Shown: piece after piece, positions 18,183 to 28,226 of the stretch
How positions within the stretch are numbered: position 1 is the stretch's first letter
How the letters are laid out: every line of letters begins with the position of its first letter
Assembly (NCBI GenBank): GCA_017504965.1
Contig: JAFVQD010000022.1
Location: forward strand, 48,511-112,510
DNA from: Bacteroidales bacterium
Lineage (GTDB): Bacteria > Bacteroidota > Bacteroidia > Bacteroidales > UBA932
Direction: 5' to 3'
Length of the DNA: 64,000 bases
The notes under the pieces: model-generated
Seen by the model: the letters and a program-made list of their open reading frames with translations, nothing else
What the model was told of the DNA's origin: nothing
Databases searched by the model: none
Made by a program: the position numbers and the translations under genes

Positions 18183-18803
18183 TTATTTCTTTTTCTTGGG
18201 AGCGATCATCATAATCATCCTCTTACCTTCAAGCTTTGGCATCTGCTCTGCCTGACCGTAATCCTCAAGCTCCACTGCAAAGCGGAGGAGGAGTTTCTCT
18301 CCCTGCTCAGAGAACATAATCGATCTTCCTTTGAAGAATACATAGGATTTCACCTTTGATCCCTCCTGAAGGAAACTCTTCGCGTGATTGAGCTTGAACT
18401 GGAAGTCGTGCTCATCAGTGTTAGGACCGAATCTGATCTCCTTGATCACCACCTTAGAGGCATTTGCCTTCATCTCCTTAGCCTTGCGTTTCTGCTGGTA
18501 AAGGAATTTTTGGTAATCTATGATTCTGCAAACAGGGGGATCTGCCTTCGCAGACACCTCCACAAGATCAAGCTCCAGTTCCTCAGCAAGTTTAAGGGCA
18601 TCCGACAGAGCATAAATACCCTGTTCAGGGATGTTGTCACCGACAAGACGCACTCTTGGTGCGGTGATCTCTTCGTTTATTCTTGCCCCTTCATCTTTCT
18701 GATTCTGAGCATTATGACGCTGATTATTGCCAGAAGGTCTCGGTCCTCCTGCGTTCATCGGTCTTGGCGCCACGTATGGTCGCTTTTTGTTAGGTGTTGC
18801 GAT
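18183..18803 (-). CDS. infC: Translation initiation factor IF-3, probable AUC start
   Basis: IF-3 binds the 30S subunit and rejects wrong start codons. The N domain begins near ARINEEI, and [19 protein letters not shown] is typical; the linker, the C domain and a lysine-rich tail follow. The only ATG near the N-terminus lies late (residue 6 of a GTG-initiated form at 18773). In the same frame an ATC at 18801-18803 sits 7 nt after AGGAGGA (18811-18817), an ideal ribosome-binding site, and would give a 206-residue protein with [10 protein letters not shown] before the GTG. Non-AUG starts with autoregulation are known for infC in other bacteria. Start choice is inference; identity is certain. 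Confidence 0.93.
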   Translation of the reverse strand: MATPNKKRPYVAPRPMNAGGPRPSGNNQRHNAQNQKDEGARINEEITAPRVRLVGDNIPEQGIYALSDALKLAEELELDLVEVSAKADPPVCRIIDYQKFLYQQKRKAKEMKANASKVVIKEIRFGPNTDEHDFQFKLNHAKSFLQEGSKVKSYVFFKGRSIMFSEQGEKLLLRFAVELEDYGQAEQMPKLEGKRMIMMIAPKKKK

Positions 18804-18810
18804 ATAAATG

Positions 18811-18817
18811 TCCTCCT
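18811..18817 (-). promoter_or_regulatory. Strong Shine-Dalgarno sequence of infC
   Basis: Minus-strand AGGAGGA, 7 nt before the ATC at 18803 and inside the 25-bp thrS-infC gap. Most genes here have no such sequence, so this one argues for the AUC start: it is too far (37 nt) from the GTG at 18773 and too close (1 nt) to an in-frame ATT at 18809. Confidence 0.7.
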
Positions 18818-18828
18818 ATATTTAAGTG

Positions 18829-20763
18829 TTAGTTAAGTTCTTTTTTTACCTCTTCATTAACCAAAGCTACAAAGTCTTCTACATTCATCTGACCCTTGTC
18901 GCCCTGTCCTTGACGCCTTACAGACACCAAGTTAGAATCCGCTTCTTTCTCACCTACAATGAGAAGGAAAGGAATCCTTTTAAGTTCATTTTCTCTAATT
19001 TTCTTGCCGATAGTTTCGTTACGATCGTCAATTGAGGCGCGAATATCGTAATTATTAAGTAATTCGCAAACTTTTTTTGCATAATCGTTATACTTTTCAC
19101 TTACTGGCAATACTACAGCCTGATCTGGTGTCAGCCATAGAGGGAACTTACCTCCGGTGTGCTCGATAAGAACTGCCACAAATCTCTCCATAGAGCCGAA
19201 TGGTGCTCTGTGGATCATAATGGGACGGTGTTTCTTATCATCTGCACCGATGTATTCAAGTTCAAAACGCTCAGGGAGGTTATAGTCCACCTGGATGGTA
19301 CCAAGCTGCCATTTGCGTCCGATAGCATCGCGGACCATAAAGTCAAGTTTAGGGCCATAGAATGCAGCCTCACCATACTCTACTACGGTATTGAGACCTT
19401 TCTCTGCAGATGCCTCGATGATAGCCTGCTCAGCTTTCTCCCAGTTTTCATCTGAGCCGATATATTTCTCTCTGTTAACCTGGTCTCTGAGTGAGATCTG
19501 GGCAGTAAACTCAGGGAAGTTAAGGGTCTTGAAGATATAAAGCACGATATCGATAACTTTACAGAACTCCTCCTTAAGTTGGTCAGGACGGCAGAAGATG
19601 TGGGCATCATCCTGAGTAAATCCACGTACACGTGTCAAACCGTGAAGCTCACCGCTCTGCTCGTATCTGTACACTGTACCGAACTCTGCAAGACGAACAG
19701 GAAGATCCTTATATGAGCGTGGTTTTGACTTATATATCTCACAGTGGTGAGGACAGTTCATAGGTTTGAGCAAGAACTCTTCACCCTCCTGTGGTGTATG
19801 GATAGGCTGGAATGAGTCAGCACCATATTTTGCATAGTGACCTGAAGTCACATAAAGCTCTTTTTGTCCGATATGAGGAGAGATTACCGGGAGATAACCA
19901 TAAGCTTTCTGTACTTTCTTAAGGAAAGCCTCAAGTCTTCCACGAAGTTCAGCACCCTTAGGAAGCCACATAGGGAGACCTGCACCCACTCTCTGAGAGA
20001 ATGTGAACAGCTCCATCTCTTTACCGATCTTTCTGTGGTCTCTCTTCTTCGCCTCTTCCATCATAGCGAGGTACTCATCAAGAAGTGATTTTTTAGGGAA
20101 TGTCACACCGTAGATACGGGTAAGCATCTTGTTTTTCTCATTTCCTCTCCAGTAAGCACCTGCAATAGAGGTAAGTTTCACAGCTTTTATAACTGATGTA
20201 TCTCTCAAGTGAGGTCCTCTACAAAGGTCTGTAAAGCTACCGGTAGTATAGAATGTGATGGTACCATCTTCAAGATCTCTGATAAGCTCACATTTATATT
20301 GGTCCCCTTTCTCAGTATAGGTCGCCATAGCCTCAGCTTTAGAGATATCCTGTCTCACGAATGGCTGTTTCTCACGAGCCAATTCGATCATCTTCTCTTC
20401 GATCTTCTTAAGGTCAGCCTCTACGAGAGTCCTGTCACCAAGATCCACATCGTAGTAGAAACCTGTCTCGATAGCGGGACCGATACCGAATTTGATACCG
20501 GGATAAAGGATCTGAAGAGCCTCTGCCATAAGGTGTGATGAAGAGTGCCAGAATGTCTGTTTAGCCTCCTGATCTTCCCATTTGTGAAGTTTGAGTGATG
20601 CGTCCTTGTCGATAGGACGATCCAAGTCGTAAACTTGACCGTCTACACTTGCAGCCAAAACATCAGCTGCCAGACGAGGTGAGATGCTCTGGGCTATCTC
20701 ATAAGGGGTAATCCCTTCATTGTAACTGCGGACACTGCCGTCAGGAAATGTTATATTTATCAT
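18829..20763 (-). CDS. thrS: Threonyl-tRNA synthetase
   Basis: 644 residues. Order: N-terminal TGS-type domain ([14 protein letters not shown]), editing domain with [11 protein letters not shown] (HxxxH) and the [11 protein letters not shown] block, class II catalytic core with zinc ligands in [10 protein letters not shown] and motif 2 in [18 protein letters not shown], and the C-terminal anticodon-binding domain. First gene of thrS-infC-rpmI-rplT-lepB. TACCTTTG (minus strand 20792-20799) lies 28 bp upstream of the ATG. Confidence 0.98.
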   Translation of the reverse strand: MINITFPDGSVRSYNEGITPYEIAQSISPRLAADVLAASVDGQVYDLDRPIDKDASLKLHKWEDQEAKQTFWHSSSHLMAEALQILYPGIKFGIGPAIETGFYYDVDLGDRTLVEADLKKIEEKMIELAREKQPFVRQDISKAEAMATYTEKGDQYKCELIRDLEDGTITFYTTGSFTDLCRGPHLRDTSVIKAVKLTSIAGAYWRGNEKNKMLTRIYGVTFPKKSLLDEYLAMMEEAKKRDHRKIGKEMELFTFSQRVGAGLPMWLPKGAELRGRLEAFLKKVQKAYGYLPVISPHIGQKELYVTSGHYAKYGADSFQPIHTPQEGEEFLLKPMNCPHHCEIYKSKPRSYKDLPVRLAEFGTVYRYEQSGELHGLTRVRGFTQDDAHIFCRPDQLKEEFCKVIDIVLYIFKTLNFPEFTAQISLRDQVNREKYIGSDENWEKAEQAIIEASAEKGLNTVVEYGEAAFYGPKLDFMVRDAIGRKWQLGTIQVDYNLPERFELEYIGADDKKHRPIMIHRAPFGSMERFVAVLIEHTGGKFPLWLTPDQAVVLPVSEKYNDYAKKVCELLNNYDIRASIDDRNETIGKKIRENELKRIPFLLIVGEKEADSNLVSVRRQGQGDKGQMNVEDFVALVNEEVKKELN

Positions 20764-20791
20764 AATTATAGTTGTTTTCCATTTTGACCTA

Positions 20792-20799
20792 CAAAGGTA
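20792..20799 (-). promoter_or_regulatory. Core promoter for the thrS operon
   Basis: Minus-strand TACCTTTG, an exact TAnnTTTG match, 28 bp from the thrS ATG. No convincing -33 box. The remaining 20800-20900 is AT-rich; I see no T-box-like or other leader in it. Confidence 0.6.
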
Positions 20800-20909
20800 A
20801 TGAAAAAAATATTACCATTACTACCGATAAACAATTTATTACTCAAACAGCGAACAAATATTGCAATGCCGATCAAAACAGAAGTGCTGCACAAATACAA
20901 ATAAAATCT

Positions 20910-20917
20910 TATCTTTG
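20910..20917 (+). promoter_or_regulatory. Core promoter for the DUF4199 gene
   Basis: TATCTTTG matches TAnnTTTG and lies 23 bp before the ATG at 20941. No clear -33 box. Confidence 0.6.
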
Positions 20918-20940
20918 TCGCCTGTAAACAACAATCAACT

Positions 20941-21471
20941 ATGGACAAGAAAACAAAATGGTCACTTGCGGCCAAATATGGACTGATTCTATCATCTGCC
21001 ACCATCGTAGTATCTCTTCTGGGTCTTCTCAATCTGCCAGGGTGGCTCGGCACCATCATAACTATCATCAAATTTGTAGCCATCTTCCAGATGCTCCGCT
21101 ACTTTATGGGACAATACACCCAGATGCACGAAGGTGCTGTCAGCTACGGCACCTCATTCAAATTCGGCTTTCTGGTATGCTTCTGCTCGACCATCATCTG
21201 CACAGCATACACCTATATAGATTATACTGTATTCCGCCCCGAGATCATCGAGACTATGATCGAGGCGATGCTTACAGCGCAGAACTCTATGGGGGCTTCA
21301 TCAGGTGTAGTTTTTGACTATCAGATGCTCTCTTCTATGATGCCTAAAGTTCTGATCTTCTCTCTATTCCTGGATTACATAATCTTCGGGCTCATCTTTC
21401 CTGCCATAGTGGCCAACTACACTAAGAAGGACCTTTTCGAATCGGAAGAACCCACTAATACAGAAGAGTAA
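20941..21471 (+). CDS. DUF4199 membrane protein
   Basis: 176 residues with four hydrophobic segments (about 12-30, 33-52, 73-92 and 137-160), the layout of the DUF4199 family, a Bacteroidetes membrane family of unknown function. The last base of its TAA is the first base of the glycosyltransferase ATG, so the two genes are coupled; this pairing suggests an accessory role for the membrane glycosyltransferase, but that is inference. Confidence 0.82.
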   Translation: MDKKTKWSLAAKYGLILSSATIVVSLLGLLNLPGWLGTIITIIKFVAIFQMLRYFMGQYTQMHEGAVSYGTSFKFGFLVCFCSTIICTAYTYIDYTVFRPEIIETMIEAMLTAQNSMGASSGVVFDYQMLSSMMPKVLIFSLFLDYIIFGLIFPAIVANYTKKDLFESEEPTNTEE

Positions 21472-22433
21472 TGGACCTCTCAATAGTAATATCCCTATAT
21501 AACGAAGAGGAGTCTCTCCGTGAACTTATCGCCTGGATAGAGAAGGCCATCGCCCAATCTTACCTTAAAGGGAAAGAGTACGAGATCATAATGATCAATG
21601 ACGGCAGCACCGACGGCTCCTGGAGAGTCATAGAGGAGCTCGCTCAGGAGAACACCCACATACGCGCTATAAGTTTCCGCCGCAACTACGGCAAATCAGC
21701 AGCTCTGTTCGAAGGATTCAAGGCTGCACAAGGTGATGTAGTGGTGACTATGGATGCCGACCTTCAGGATGACCCTGAGGAGATACCGGAGTTGTACAAG
21801 ATGATTATGGAGGAGGACTACGACCTGGTATCGGGATGGAAAAAGAAACGTCACGACAACACCTTCACCAAGAACCTCCCTTCCAAACTATACAACTACA
21901 CAGCCCGCAAGGTGACAGGGATCAAACTTCACGACATGAACTGCGGTCTGAAAGCCTACAAGAACGAAGTGGTCAAGGCTGTCGAAGTATATGGTGATAT
22001 GCACAGATATATCCCCTACCTCGCCAAGAATGCAGGCTATTCGAAGATCGGGGAGAAAGTGGTTCACCACCAGAAGCGCAAATTCGGAAAGAGCAAATTC
22101 GGCATAGACCGCTTTTTCAACGGCGTTCTCGATCTGATGACCATCTGGTTCCTCTCCAAATTCGGCAAGAAACCTATGCACATCTTCGGTTTGCTTGGGA
22201 TACTGTCGTTCTTCACCGGCGGATTCATCACTGTATGGATCATCGCCGACAAACTTATCTCCCAGTCTCACGGACTCAAATTCAGACCCGTCGCAGACCA
22301 GCCTATGTTCTACCTCGCACTGGTAGCGATCATCATCGGCACCCTCCTCTTTTTGGCCGGCTTCCTCGGGGAACTCATCTCCCGCAATAGCCAGAACCGT
22401 AACGAGTACAATATCAACAGGACCATCCGATGA
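21471..22433 (+). CDS. Family 2 glycosyltransferase with C-terminal membrane anchor
   Basis: 320 residues. N-terminal GT-A domain: LSIVISLYNEEESL, the nucleotide-binding INDGSTDGS, the metal-binding MDADLQDDPEEIPELY and the acceptor-site DMNCGLKAYKNEV; two membrane segments lie at about 240-265 and 280-305. This is the DPM1/ArnC-like type, which transfers a sugar from a nucleotide to a polyprenyl phosphate. Overlaps its neighbours by 1 bp and 4 bp, so it sits in a coupled three-gene unit. Confidence 0.92.
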   Translation: MDLSIVISLYNEEESLRELIAWIEKAIAQSYLKGKEYEIIMINDGSTDGSWRVIEELAQENTHIRAISFRRNYGKSAALFEGFKAAQGDVVVTMDADLQDDPEEIPELYKMIMEEDYDLVSGWKKKRHDNTFTKNLPSKLYNYTARKVTGIKLHDMNCGLKAYKNEVVKAVEVYGDMHRYIPYLAKNAGYSKIGEKVVHHQKRKFGKSKFGIDRFFNGVLDLMTIWFLSKFGKKPMHIFGLLGILSFFTGGFITVWIIADKLISQSHGLKFRPVADQPMFYLALVAIIIGTLLFLAGFLGELISRNSQNRNEYNINRTIR

Positions 22434-23092
22434 GAAACCACCATCCGGTAGAGATCAAGATCCTCTTTGAGGACGAACACCTCATAGCCATCAACAAACC
22501 CTCGGGCCTACTCTCCGTAGCCACCGACACCGAGAGGGATATGACTGCATTCCGTCTGGTCAAAGACCATCTTTGCTACCGCAACAGGAGGGCTCAGCTT
22601 TTCACCCTTCACCGCCTCGACCGCGACACATCCGGGATCCTGCTATTCGCCAAAAGCCGCAATATCCAGGAGCAAATGCAGTCTGACTGGGGCAATATCG
22701 TCACCGAAAGGGGCTATATGGCCATAGTGGAGGGGCTTCCCGACAAGCCGGAGGATGAGCTCAGAAGCCATATTTCTGAGAACAGGGCAATGGTGGTATA
22801 TGAATCGTCACGCGATGATGCCAAACTCGCCATCACCCGATACAAGATTACCAAGTTCAATAAAGATTACTCCCTGCTGAAAATAAACATACTCACCGGG
22901 AGAAAGAACCAGATCAGGGTACAGCTCTCTTCGGCCGGACACCCTATCGCCGGAGACAAAAAGTACGGCGCAAAGAGCAATCCCATAAATCGTCTTGCTC
23001 TTCACGCCGATAGACTTACCTTTACCCATCCGGTCAGTGGTCAGAGTATCAGACTCAGAACCCCACTTCCGGGAAGATTTCACATCTTTTAG
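22430..23092 (+). CDS. RluA-family RNA pseudouridine synthase
   Basis: 220 residues. Converts uridine to pseudouridine in rRNA or tRNA; the target cannot be told. The RluA motif HRLDRDTSGILLFAK holds the catalytic aspartate; GRKNQIRVQLSSAGHPIAGD is the second conserved block. There is no S4 domain. The ATG overlaps the glycosyltransferase stop (ATGA), and the 3' end overlaps the convergent bactofilin by 4 bp. Confidence 0.93.
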   Translation: MRNHHPVEIKILFEDEHLIAINKPSGLLSVATDTERDMTAFRLVKDHLCYRNRRAQLFTLHRLDRDTSGILLFAKSRNIQEQMQSDWGNIVTERGYMAIVEGLPDKPEDELRSHISENRAMVVYESSRDDAKLAITRYKITKFNKDYSLLKINILTGRKNQIRVQLSSAGHPIAGDKKYGAKSNPINRLALHADRLTFTHPVSGQSIRLRTPLPGRFHIF

Positions 23093-23511
23093 TTTTTCTT
23101 CACATCCACTGCAGGCTTTGGTGTCTGGGCAGGGAAATACTCGTTTGAGTGTTTCTTGAACTCCTCACCTGTGATGATATTGCAGGTACCATTGAATATG
23201 GCACCTATCTCAATACCCACCTTAGATGATTTGACAGCACCGGTGTAGACAGATTTTGCTTTAAGGGATAGGGTGTTCTCCACGAAGATTTCACCTTTCA
23301 CCTCGCCCCAAACATCAGCACTGTTGCAGACAATCACACCTTCCACGAAAGCCTTCTCCCCTACAACCAATTTACCTTTTGTGCAGATTTTTCCGGTAAA
23401 TTTCCCGTCGATACGGATATCGGAAGATGATATCATATCACCGGTCAGAACTGTAGAGTGTGATATGCGACAAATGTCATTTACCTGTTGTACGCTTACC
23501 TCTTTGCTCAT
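23089..23511 (-). CDS. Bactofilin (polymer-forming cytoskeletal protein)
   Basis: 140 residues. Right-handed beta-helix of short repeats rich in G, V and I (GKICTKGKLVVGEKAFVEG, AVKSSKVGIEIG), between short unstructured tails, ending in a proline/lysine tail. Bactofilins form filaments that position cell-wall enzymes. Lies 11 bp after lpd, last in the secA-lpd-bactofilin series. Confidence 0.9.
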   Translation of the reverse strand: MSKEVSVQQVNDICRISHSTVLTGDMISSSDIRIDGKFTGKICTKGKLVVGEKAFVEGVIVCNSADVWGEVKGEIFVENTLSLKAKSVYTGAVKSSKVGIEIGAIFNGTCNIITGEEFKKHSNEYFPAQTPKPAVDVKKN

Positions 23512-23522
23512 AATATAAGATT

Positions 23523-24920
23523 TTAAATATGAATTGCGTGTCCTGTCGAGGCCTCTGCAGCCTCCATAATAGCCTCACTCATAGTGGGGTGAGGGTGAAC
23601 TGAGTGGATAATGTCTGATGCCTTGGCCCCCATATTGCGAGCCACTACGATACCTGAGATCATCTCAGTCACATTTGCACCTACAAGATGTGCACCCAGC
23701 ACCTCATCGGTATTGGCATCCACGATAAGTTTGATGAAGCCATCCCTTTCACCGGCAGCAGCAGCCTTGCCGGAAGCGGTAAATGGGAATTTGCCCACCT
23801 TATACTCTATACCTTTCTCTTTTACAGCCCTCTCTGTCATACCTACAGAGGCAATTTCCGGAGATGTGTATGTACATCCTGGGATATTGCCATAATTGAT
23901 TACAGGTGAATCTATCCCGGCGATATGCTCTACGCAGTGGATAGCCTCGGCCGAAGCCATATGTGCCAGAGCAGGGGTAGGGATAATGTCTCCGATAGCA
24001 TACAGCCCCTCCACATTGGTTCTGTAGTGCTCATCCACCACCACTTTTCCTCTGTTCATCTGCACACCCAGCTCCTCAAGCCCGAGGTGCTCTGTATTTG
24101 GAACGACACCTGCTGCAGAGAGTACCAGTTCTGCCTCGATGACCTCGACACCTTTTTTGGTCTGGACAGTCACCTTACACAAATCACCGGTAGTGTCCAC
24201 ACCTTGAACTTGTGCAGATACCATCACCTTGATACCCATCTTTCTGAAAGAACGGCTGAGCTGAGCAGAGACCTCATCATCCTCGAGAGGGACAATGCGG
24301 TCCACATATTCTATAAGGTGTACCTGTTCTACACCCATACTCTTGTAGAAAAATGCAAACTCGCTGCCAATAGCACCCGAGCCTATGATAGCCAAGCTTT
24401 TAGGGAGCTTTTCAGGGACAAGTGCCTGGAAATATGAGATTATCTTCTCACCGTCGATGGGGGCAAATGGGAGTGAATTCGGTCTGGCACCTGTAGCCAG
24501 GATGATATGGTCTGCACCATACTCCGCTACACCTTCAGGGCCATTTACAGATACTATCTTCCCCTCTTTGACTGATCCTTCACCCTGGATCACAGTCACT
24601 TTATTCTTTTTCAGAAGATACTCCACACCTTTTGACATCTGTGCAGAGACACCTCTGCTCCTCTCCACCACCTTGGCTATGTCTACAGTGATCTCACCAT
24701 TCACACTGAAGCCGTAGCTTTCACTGTTTTGAGCATAATGCAAAGCCTGGGCACTCTTCAAGAGAGCTTTTGTGGGGATACAACCCCAGTTCAAGCAGAT
24801 ACCTCCGAGGCTGGCACGTTCTACCACAGCTGTCTCAAAACCAAGTTGGGCAGCCTTAATCGCAGCTACATAACCACCGGGGCCAGAGCCGATAACAATT
24901 ACATTATACTTCTTTTCCAT
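23523..24920 (-). CDS. lpd: Dihydrolipoyl dehydrogenase
   Basis: E3 flavoenzyme of 2-oxoacid dehydrogenase or glycine-cleavage complexes. 465 residues from the ATG at 24920 ([20 protein letters not shown]); the in-frame region above it lies in secA and shows no conservation. Redox disulfide in [19 protein letters not shown]-binding [17 protein letters not shown]-binding [15 protein letters not shown]-terminal catalytic [14 protein letters not shown]. The first 17 bp overlap the secA end. No partner E1/E2 genes are in the window. Confidence 0.97.
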   Translation of the reverse strand: MEKKYNVIVIGSGPGGYVAAIKAAQLGFETAVVERASLGGICLNWGCIPTKALLKSAQALHYAQNSESYGFSVNGEITVDIAKVVERSRGVSAQMSKGVEYLLKKNKVTVIQGEGSVKEGKIVSVNGPEGVAEYGADHIILATGARPNSLPFAPIDGEKIISYFQALVPEKLPKSLAIIGSGAIGSEFAFFYKSMGVEQVHLIEYVDRIVPLEDDEVSAQLSRSFRKMGIKVMVSAQVQGVDTTGDLCKVTVQTKKGVEVIEAELVLSAAGVVPNTEHLGLEELGVQMNRGKVVVDEHYRTNVEGLYAIGDIIPTPALAHMASAEAIHCVEHIAGIDSPVINYGNIPGCTYTSPEIASVGMTERAVKEKGIEYKVGKFPFTASGKAAAAGERDGFIKLIVDANTDEVLGAHLVGANVTEMISGIVVARNMGAKASDIIHSVHPHPTMSEAIMEAAEASTGHAIHI

Positions 24921-27900
24921 GACAGTTTTTATATTTTTTACCCGAGCCACAAGGACAAGGATCGTTTCTACCAACTTTTTTCTCTACCCTTACAGGGGCA
25001 TTGCTCTTCGCCTCTCCTCCGAGATTTGAGGTCATCTCATTGCGCGAAGCGCGCATTGCAGAGAGGTCTGCTTTCTTCTGGCGTCCCTCTTCCAGGGCCG
25101 GAGCCTCATTATTAGGTCTGAGAGGGATATGCGCCTTCAACAGATATGAAAGTGTATCTTTTGAGATATTTTCCAGAACCTTTTTGAAGAGGTTGAAGCT
25201 TTCGAACTTGTAGATAAGGAGAGGATCTTTCTGCTCATAAGTGGCATTCTGCACAGACTGCTTGAGTTCATCCATCTCACGAAGGTGCTCCTTCCAGTAC
25301 TCATCGATATTGATAAGGGTGACTGTCTTGTTCACAGCCCTGATAAGCTCTTTACCTTTACTTTCGTAAGCCCTCTTCAGATTCAGAAGCACCTGCATGA
25401 TCTTGGTACCGTCACCTACTGGGACCACCACATTTTCAAATCTGGCACCCTGGGTCTGATAGATACGCTCTATGATAGGCCAAGCCTGTTTGACCATTAT
25501 CTCGGTCCTTCTGTTGTACTCCTCCTTAACCTTCTGATAAAGTTTGTCGAAAATCTGATCTACAGATGCATCATTATAGAACTTCTCATCCATAGCGGGA
25601 TCTACAGAGAGATTCTTGATCACCTCCATAGAGAAATCCTCATAATCCATATCTTTTGACATCTCTGCCAGAATCTCACAGTAGTCGCTCATCATATTGA
25701 GGACATCCACATCGATCCTCTCACCGTAAAGGGCATTTCGGCGTTTGTTATAGATAACCTCCCTCTGGGAGTTCATCACATCGTCATACTCCAGAAGGCG
25801 TTTACGGATACCGAAGTTATTCTCCTCCACCTTCTTCTGTGCCCTCTCGATAGAGCTTGAAAGCATAGAGTGCTGAAGCACCTCACCCTCCTGAAGCCCC
25901 ATCTTGTCCACAATAGATGCGATACGGTCAGAACCGAATACACGCATCAGGTCATCTTCAAGTGACACATAGAATGTAGAAGAACCTGGGTCGCCCTGAC
26001 GTCCCGCACGACCTCTGAGCTGTCTGTCCACACGACGGCTGTCGTGTCTCTCTGTACCGATAATGGCCAGACCGCCAGCCTCCTTCACACCGGGGCCGAG
26101 CTTGATATCTGTACCACGACCTGCCATATTGGTAGCGATGGTCACTGTACCGGGCTGACCTGCATTCAATACGATCTCAGCCTCACGTGCATGCTGCTTC
26201 GCATTCAGCACATTATGTTTGATGCCGCGAAGTTTGAGCATACGGCTCAAAAGTTCAGAAATCTCTACTGATGTAGTACCCACAAGTACAGGTCTCCCCT
26301 TCGATGTGAGGTCCACGATCTGCTGAATCACAGCATTATATTTCTCTTTCTTGGTCTTGTAGATATTATCCTCTTCGTCGTGACGTGCGATAGGTCTGTT
26401 GGTAGGGATTACCACCACATCGAGCTTGTAGATAGACCAGAACTCACCAGCCTCTGTCTCCGCTGTACCGGTCATACCGGCAAGTTTGTGGTACATTCTG
26501 AAGTAGTTCTGGAGGGTGATGGTGGCAAATGTCTGGGTAGCGGCCTCCACCTTCACATTCTCTTTAGCCTCGATAGCCTGATGAAGACCATCCGAGTATC
26601 TTCTACCCTCAAGGATACGGCCGGTCTGCTCATCCACGATCTTGATCTTGTTGTCCATCACCACATACTCTACATCCTTCTCGAACATAGCGTACGCCTT
26701 CAGCAGCTGGTTTACGGTGTGAACCCTCTCAGATTTGAGGGCATACTCTGTAAGGAGCTGGTCCTTTTTGGTCTGCTTCTCCTCAGGGGTCAAATCCATC
26801 TTCTCCAGTTCGGCGATCTCTGCTCCGATATCGGGCAAGATGAAGAACTTGTTGTCATCCAGGGTGCTTGTGATCAAATCATTACCTTTATCGGTCATCT
26901 CCACACTCTTGTGCTGCTCCTCTATCACGAAGTACAGCTCATCGGTAATAATATGCATCTGCTTATTATTGTCCTGCATATAGAAGTTCTCAGTCTTCTG
27001 AAGAGTCTGTTTGATACCCGGCTCCGAAAGGAACTTGATGAGAGGGTTATATTTTGGGAGACCCTTATGCGCACGTAGCAGGAGTTTGCCACCCTCTACT
27101 TCATTCCCCTCGGCGAGGAGTTTCTTCGCCTCTACCAAAAGCTTGCCCACTAACTGTTTCTGGGCATTGTAGACCCTCTCCACATAAGGTTTGTAGTTTG
27201 CAAACTGCTGGTCATCACCTTTTGGCACAGGACCGGAGATGATAAGTGGAGTTCTCGCATCATCGATAAGTACCGAGTCCACCTCATCGACGATAGCATA
27301 GTGGTGTTTCTTCTGTACCAGATCCTGTGGATCGAGGGCCATATTGTCCCTCAGATAGTCGAAACCGAACTCGTTGTTGGTACCGAAGGTGATATTTGAT
27401 CTGTACGCTTTTTTGCGTGCCTCAGAGTTTGGCTGATGCTTGTCGATACAGTCCACACTCAGGCCGTGGAACATATACAGAGGGCCCATCCACTCAGAGT
27501 CACGTTTTGAAAGATAGTCATTCACAGTGACCACGTGTACACCTTTCCCTGCAAGTGCATTGAGGAATACGGGGAGTGTAGCTACGAGAGTCTTACCTTC
27601 ACCTGTAGCCATCTCCGAGATCTTACCCTGATGAAGGACGATACCGCCGATAAGCTGCACATCATAGTGTACCATATCCCATACGATAGGGTTGCCTCCC
27701 GCCATCCAGCTGTTTTTCCACACAGCCTCATCACCGTCGATGGTGACAAAATCGTGTGAAGTGCTCAGTGTACGGTCAAAATCTGATGCGGTAACTCTGA
27801 TCTCACTATTCTCTTTGAATCTGCGTGCTGTAGATTTCACGATAGCAAAAGCATCGGGAAGGATCTCATTAAGCACCTCCTCGATCTGCTCATCGATCTT

Positions 27901-28188
27901 CTTGGTGAGTTTGTCCACCTCGGTAGCGAGTGCCTCCTTCTTCTCAGGAGCTATCTCCACATCTTCAAGCTGAGCCCTCAATTCGTGTTTTTTGGTCTCA
28001 TCCTGAGCGATTCTATCCGCTATTATCTTTTTCAGTTTTTCCGATTCAGCCCTCAACTCATCATTGGTAAGGGTATCAATACGACTGTATGAAGCGAGAA
28101 CCTTATCCAGGATAGGTTTGATCTGCTTCATATCTCTCTCCGCCTTCGATCCGAACAGCTTTTGTAAAATTTTGTTAAATGATGCCAT
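24904..28188 (-). CDS. secA: Preprotein translocase ATPase SecA
   Basis: Motor that drives secretory proteins through SecYEG. 1094 residues from the ATG at 28188; a TTG three codons higher (28197) is less likely. Walker A in [30 protein letters not shown] (Walker B), [12 protein letters not shown] and [15 protein letters not shown] (helicase motifs V and VI), and the C-terminal zinc/SecB-binding tail with [13 protein letters not shown]. Longer than the E. coli protein because of inserts common in Bacteroidetes. Promoter TATATTTG (minus strand, 28211-28218). Confidence 0.98.
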   Translation of the reverse strand: MASFNKILQKLFGSKAERDMKQIKPILDKVLASYSRIDTLTNDELRAESEKLKKIIADRIAQDETKKHELRAQLEDVEIAPEKKEALATEVDKLTKKIDEQIEEVLNEILPDAFAIVKSTARRFKENSEIRVTASDFDRTLSTSHDFVTIDGDEAVWKNSWMAGGNPIVWDMVHYDVQLIGGIVLHQGKISEMATGEGKTLVATLPVFLNALAGKGVHVVTVNDYLSKRDSEWMGPLYMFHGLSVDCIDKHQPNSEARKKAYRSNITFGTNNEFGFDYLRDNMALDPQDLVQKKHHYAIVDEVDSVLIDDARTPLIISGPVPKGDDQQFANYKPYVERVYNAQKQLVGKLLVEAKKLLAEGNEVEGGKLLLRAHKGLPKYNPLIKFLSEPGIKQTLQKTENFYMQDNNKQMHIITDELYFVIEEQHKSVEMTDKGNDLITSTLDDNKFFILPDIGAEIAELEKMDLTPEEKQTKKDQLLTEYALKSERVHTVNQLLKAYAMFEKDVEYVVMDNKIKIVDEQTGRILEGRRYSDGLHQAIEAKENVKVEAATQTFATITLQNYFRMYHKLAGMTGTAETEAGEFWSIYKLDVVVIPTNRPIARHDEEDNIYKTKKEKYNAVIQQIVDLTSKGRPVLVGTTSVEISELLSRMLKLRGIKHNVLNAKQHAREAEIVLNAGQPGTVTIATNMAGRGTDIKLGPGVKEAGGLAIIGTERHDSRRVDRQLRGRAGRQGDPGSSTFYVSLEDDLMRVFGSDRIASIVDKMGLQEGEVLQHSMLSSSIERAQKKVEENNFGIRKRLLEYDDVMNSQREVIYNKRRNALYGERIDVDVLNMMSDYCEILAEMSKDMDYEDFSMEVIKNLSVDPAMDEKFYNDASVDQIFDKLYQKVKEEYNRRTEIMVKQAWPIIERIYQTQGARFENVVVPVGDGTKIMQVLLNLKRAYESKGKELIRAVNKTVTLINIDEYWKEHLREMDELKQSVQNATYEQKDPLLIYKFESFNLFKKVLENISKDTLSYLLKAHIPLRPNNEAPALEEGRQKKADLSAMRASRNEMTSNLGGEAKSNAPVRVEKKVGRNDPCPCGSGKKYKNCHGKEV

Positions 28189-28210
28189 TATAGTCAATTA
28201 TAATAATCTG

Positions 28211-28218
28211 CAAATATA
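28211..28218 (-). promoter_or_regulatory. Core promoter for secA
   Basis: Minus-strand TATATTTG, an exact TAnnTTTG match, 22 bp before the secA ATG, in the 38-bp gap after the permease gene. Confidence 0.55.
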
Positions 28219-28226
28219 ATCATTAT

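Noticed and set aside
20800..20909. T-box or other amino-acid leader upstream of thrS.
   Set aside because: The region is short and AT-rich, lacks a visible T-box core or antiterminator, and lies mostly upstream of the likely start site at 20792.
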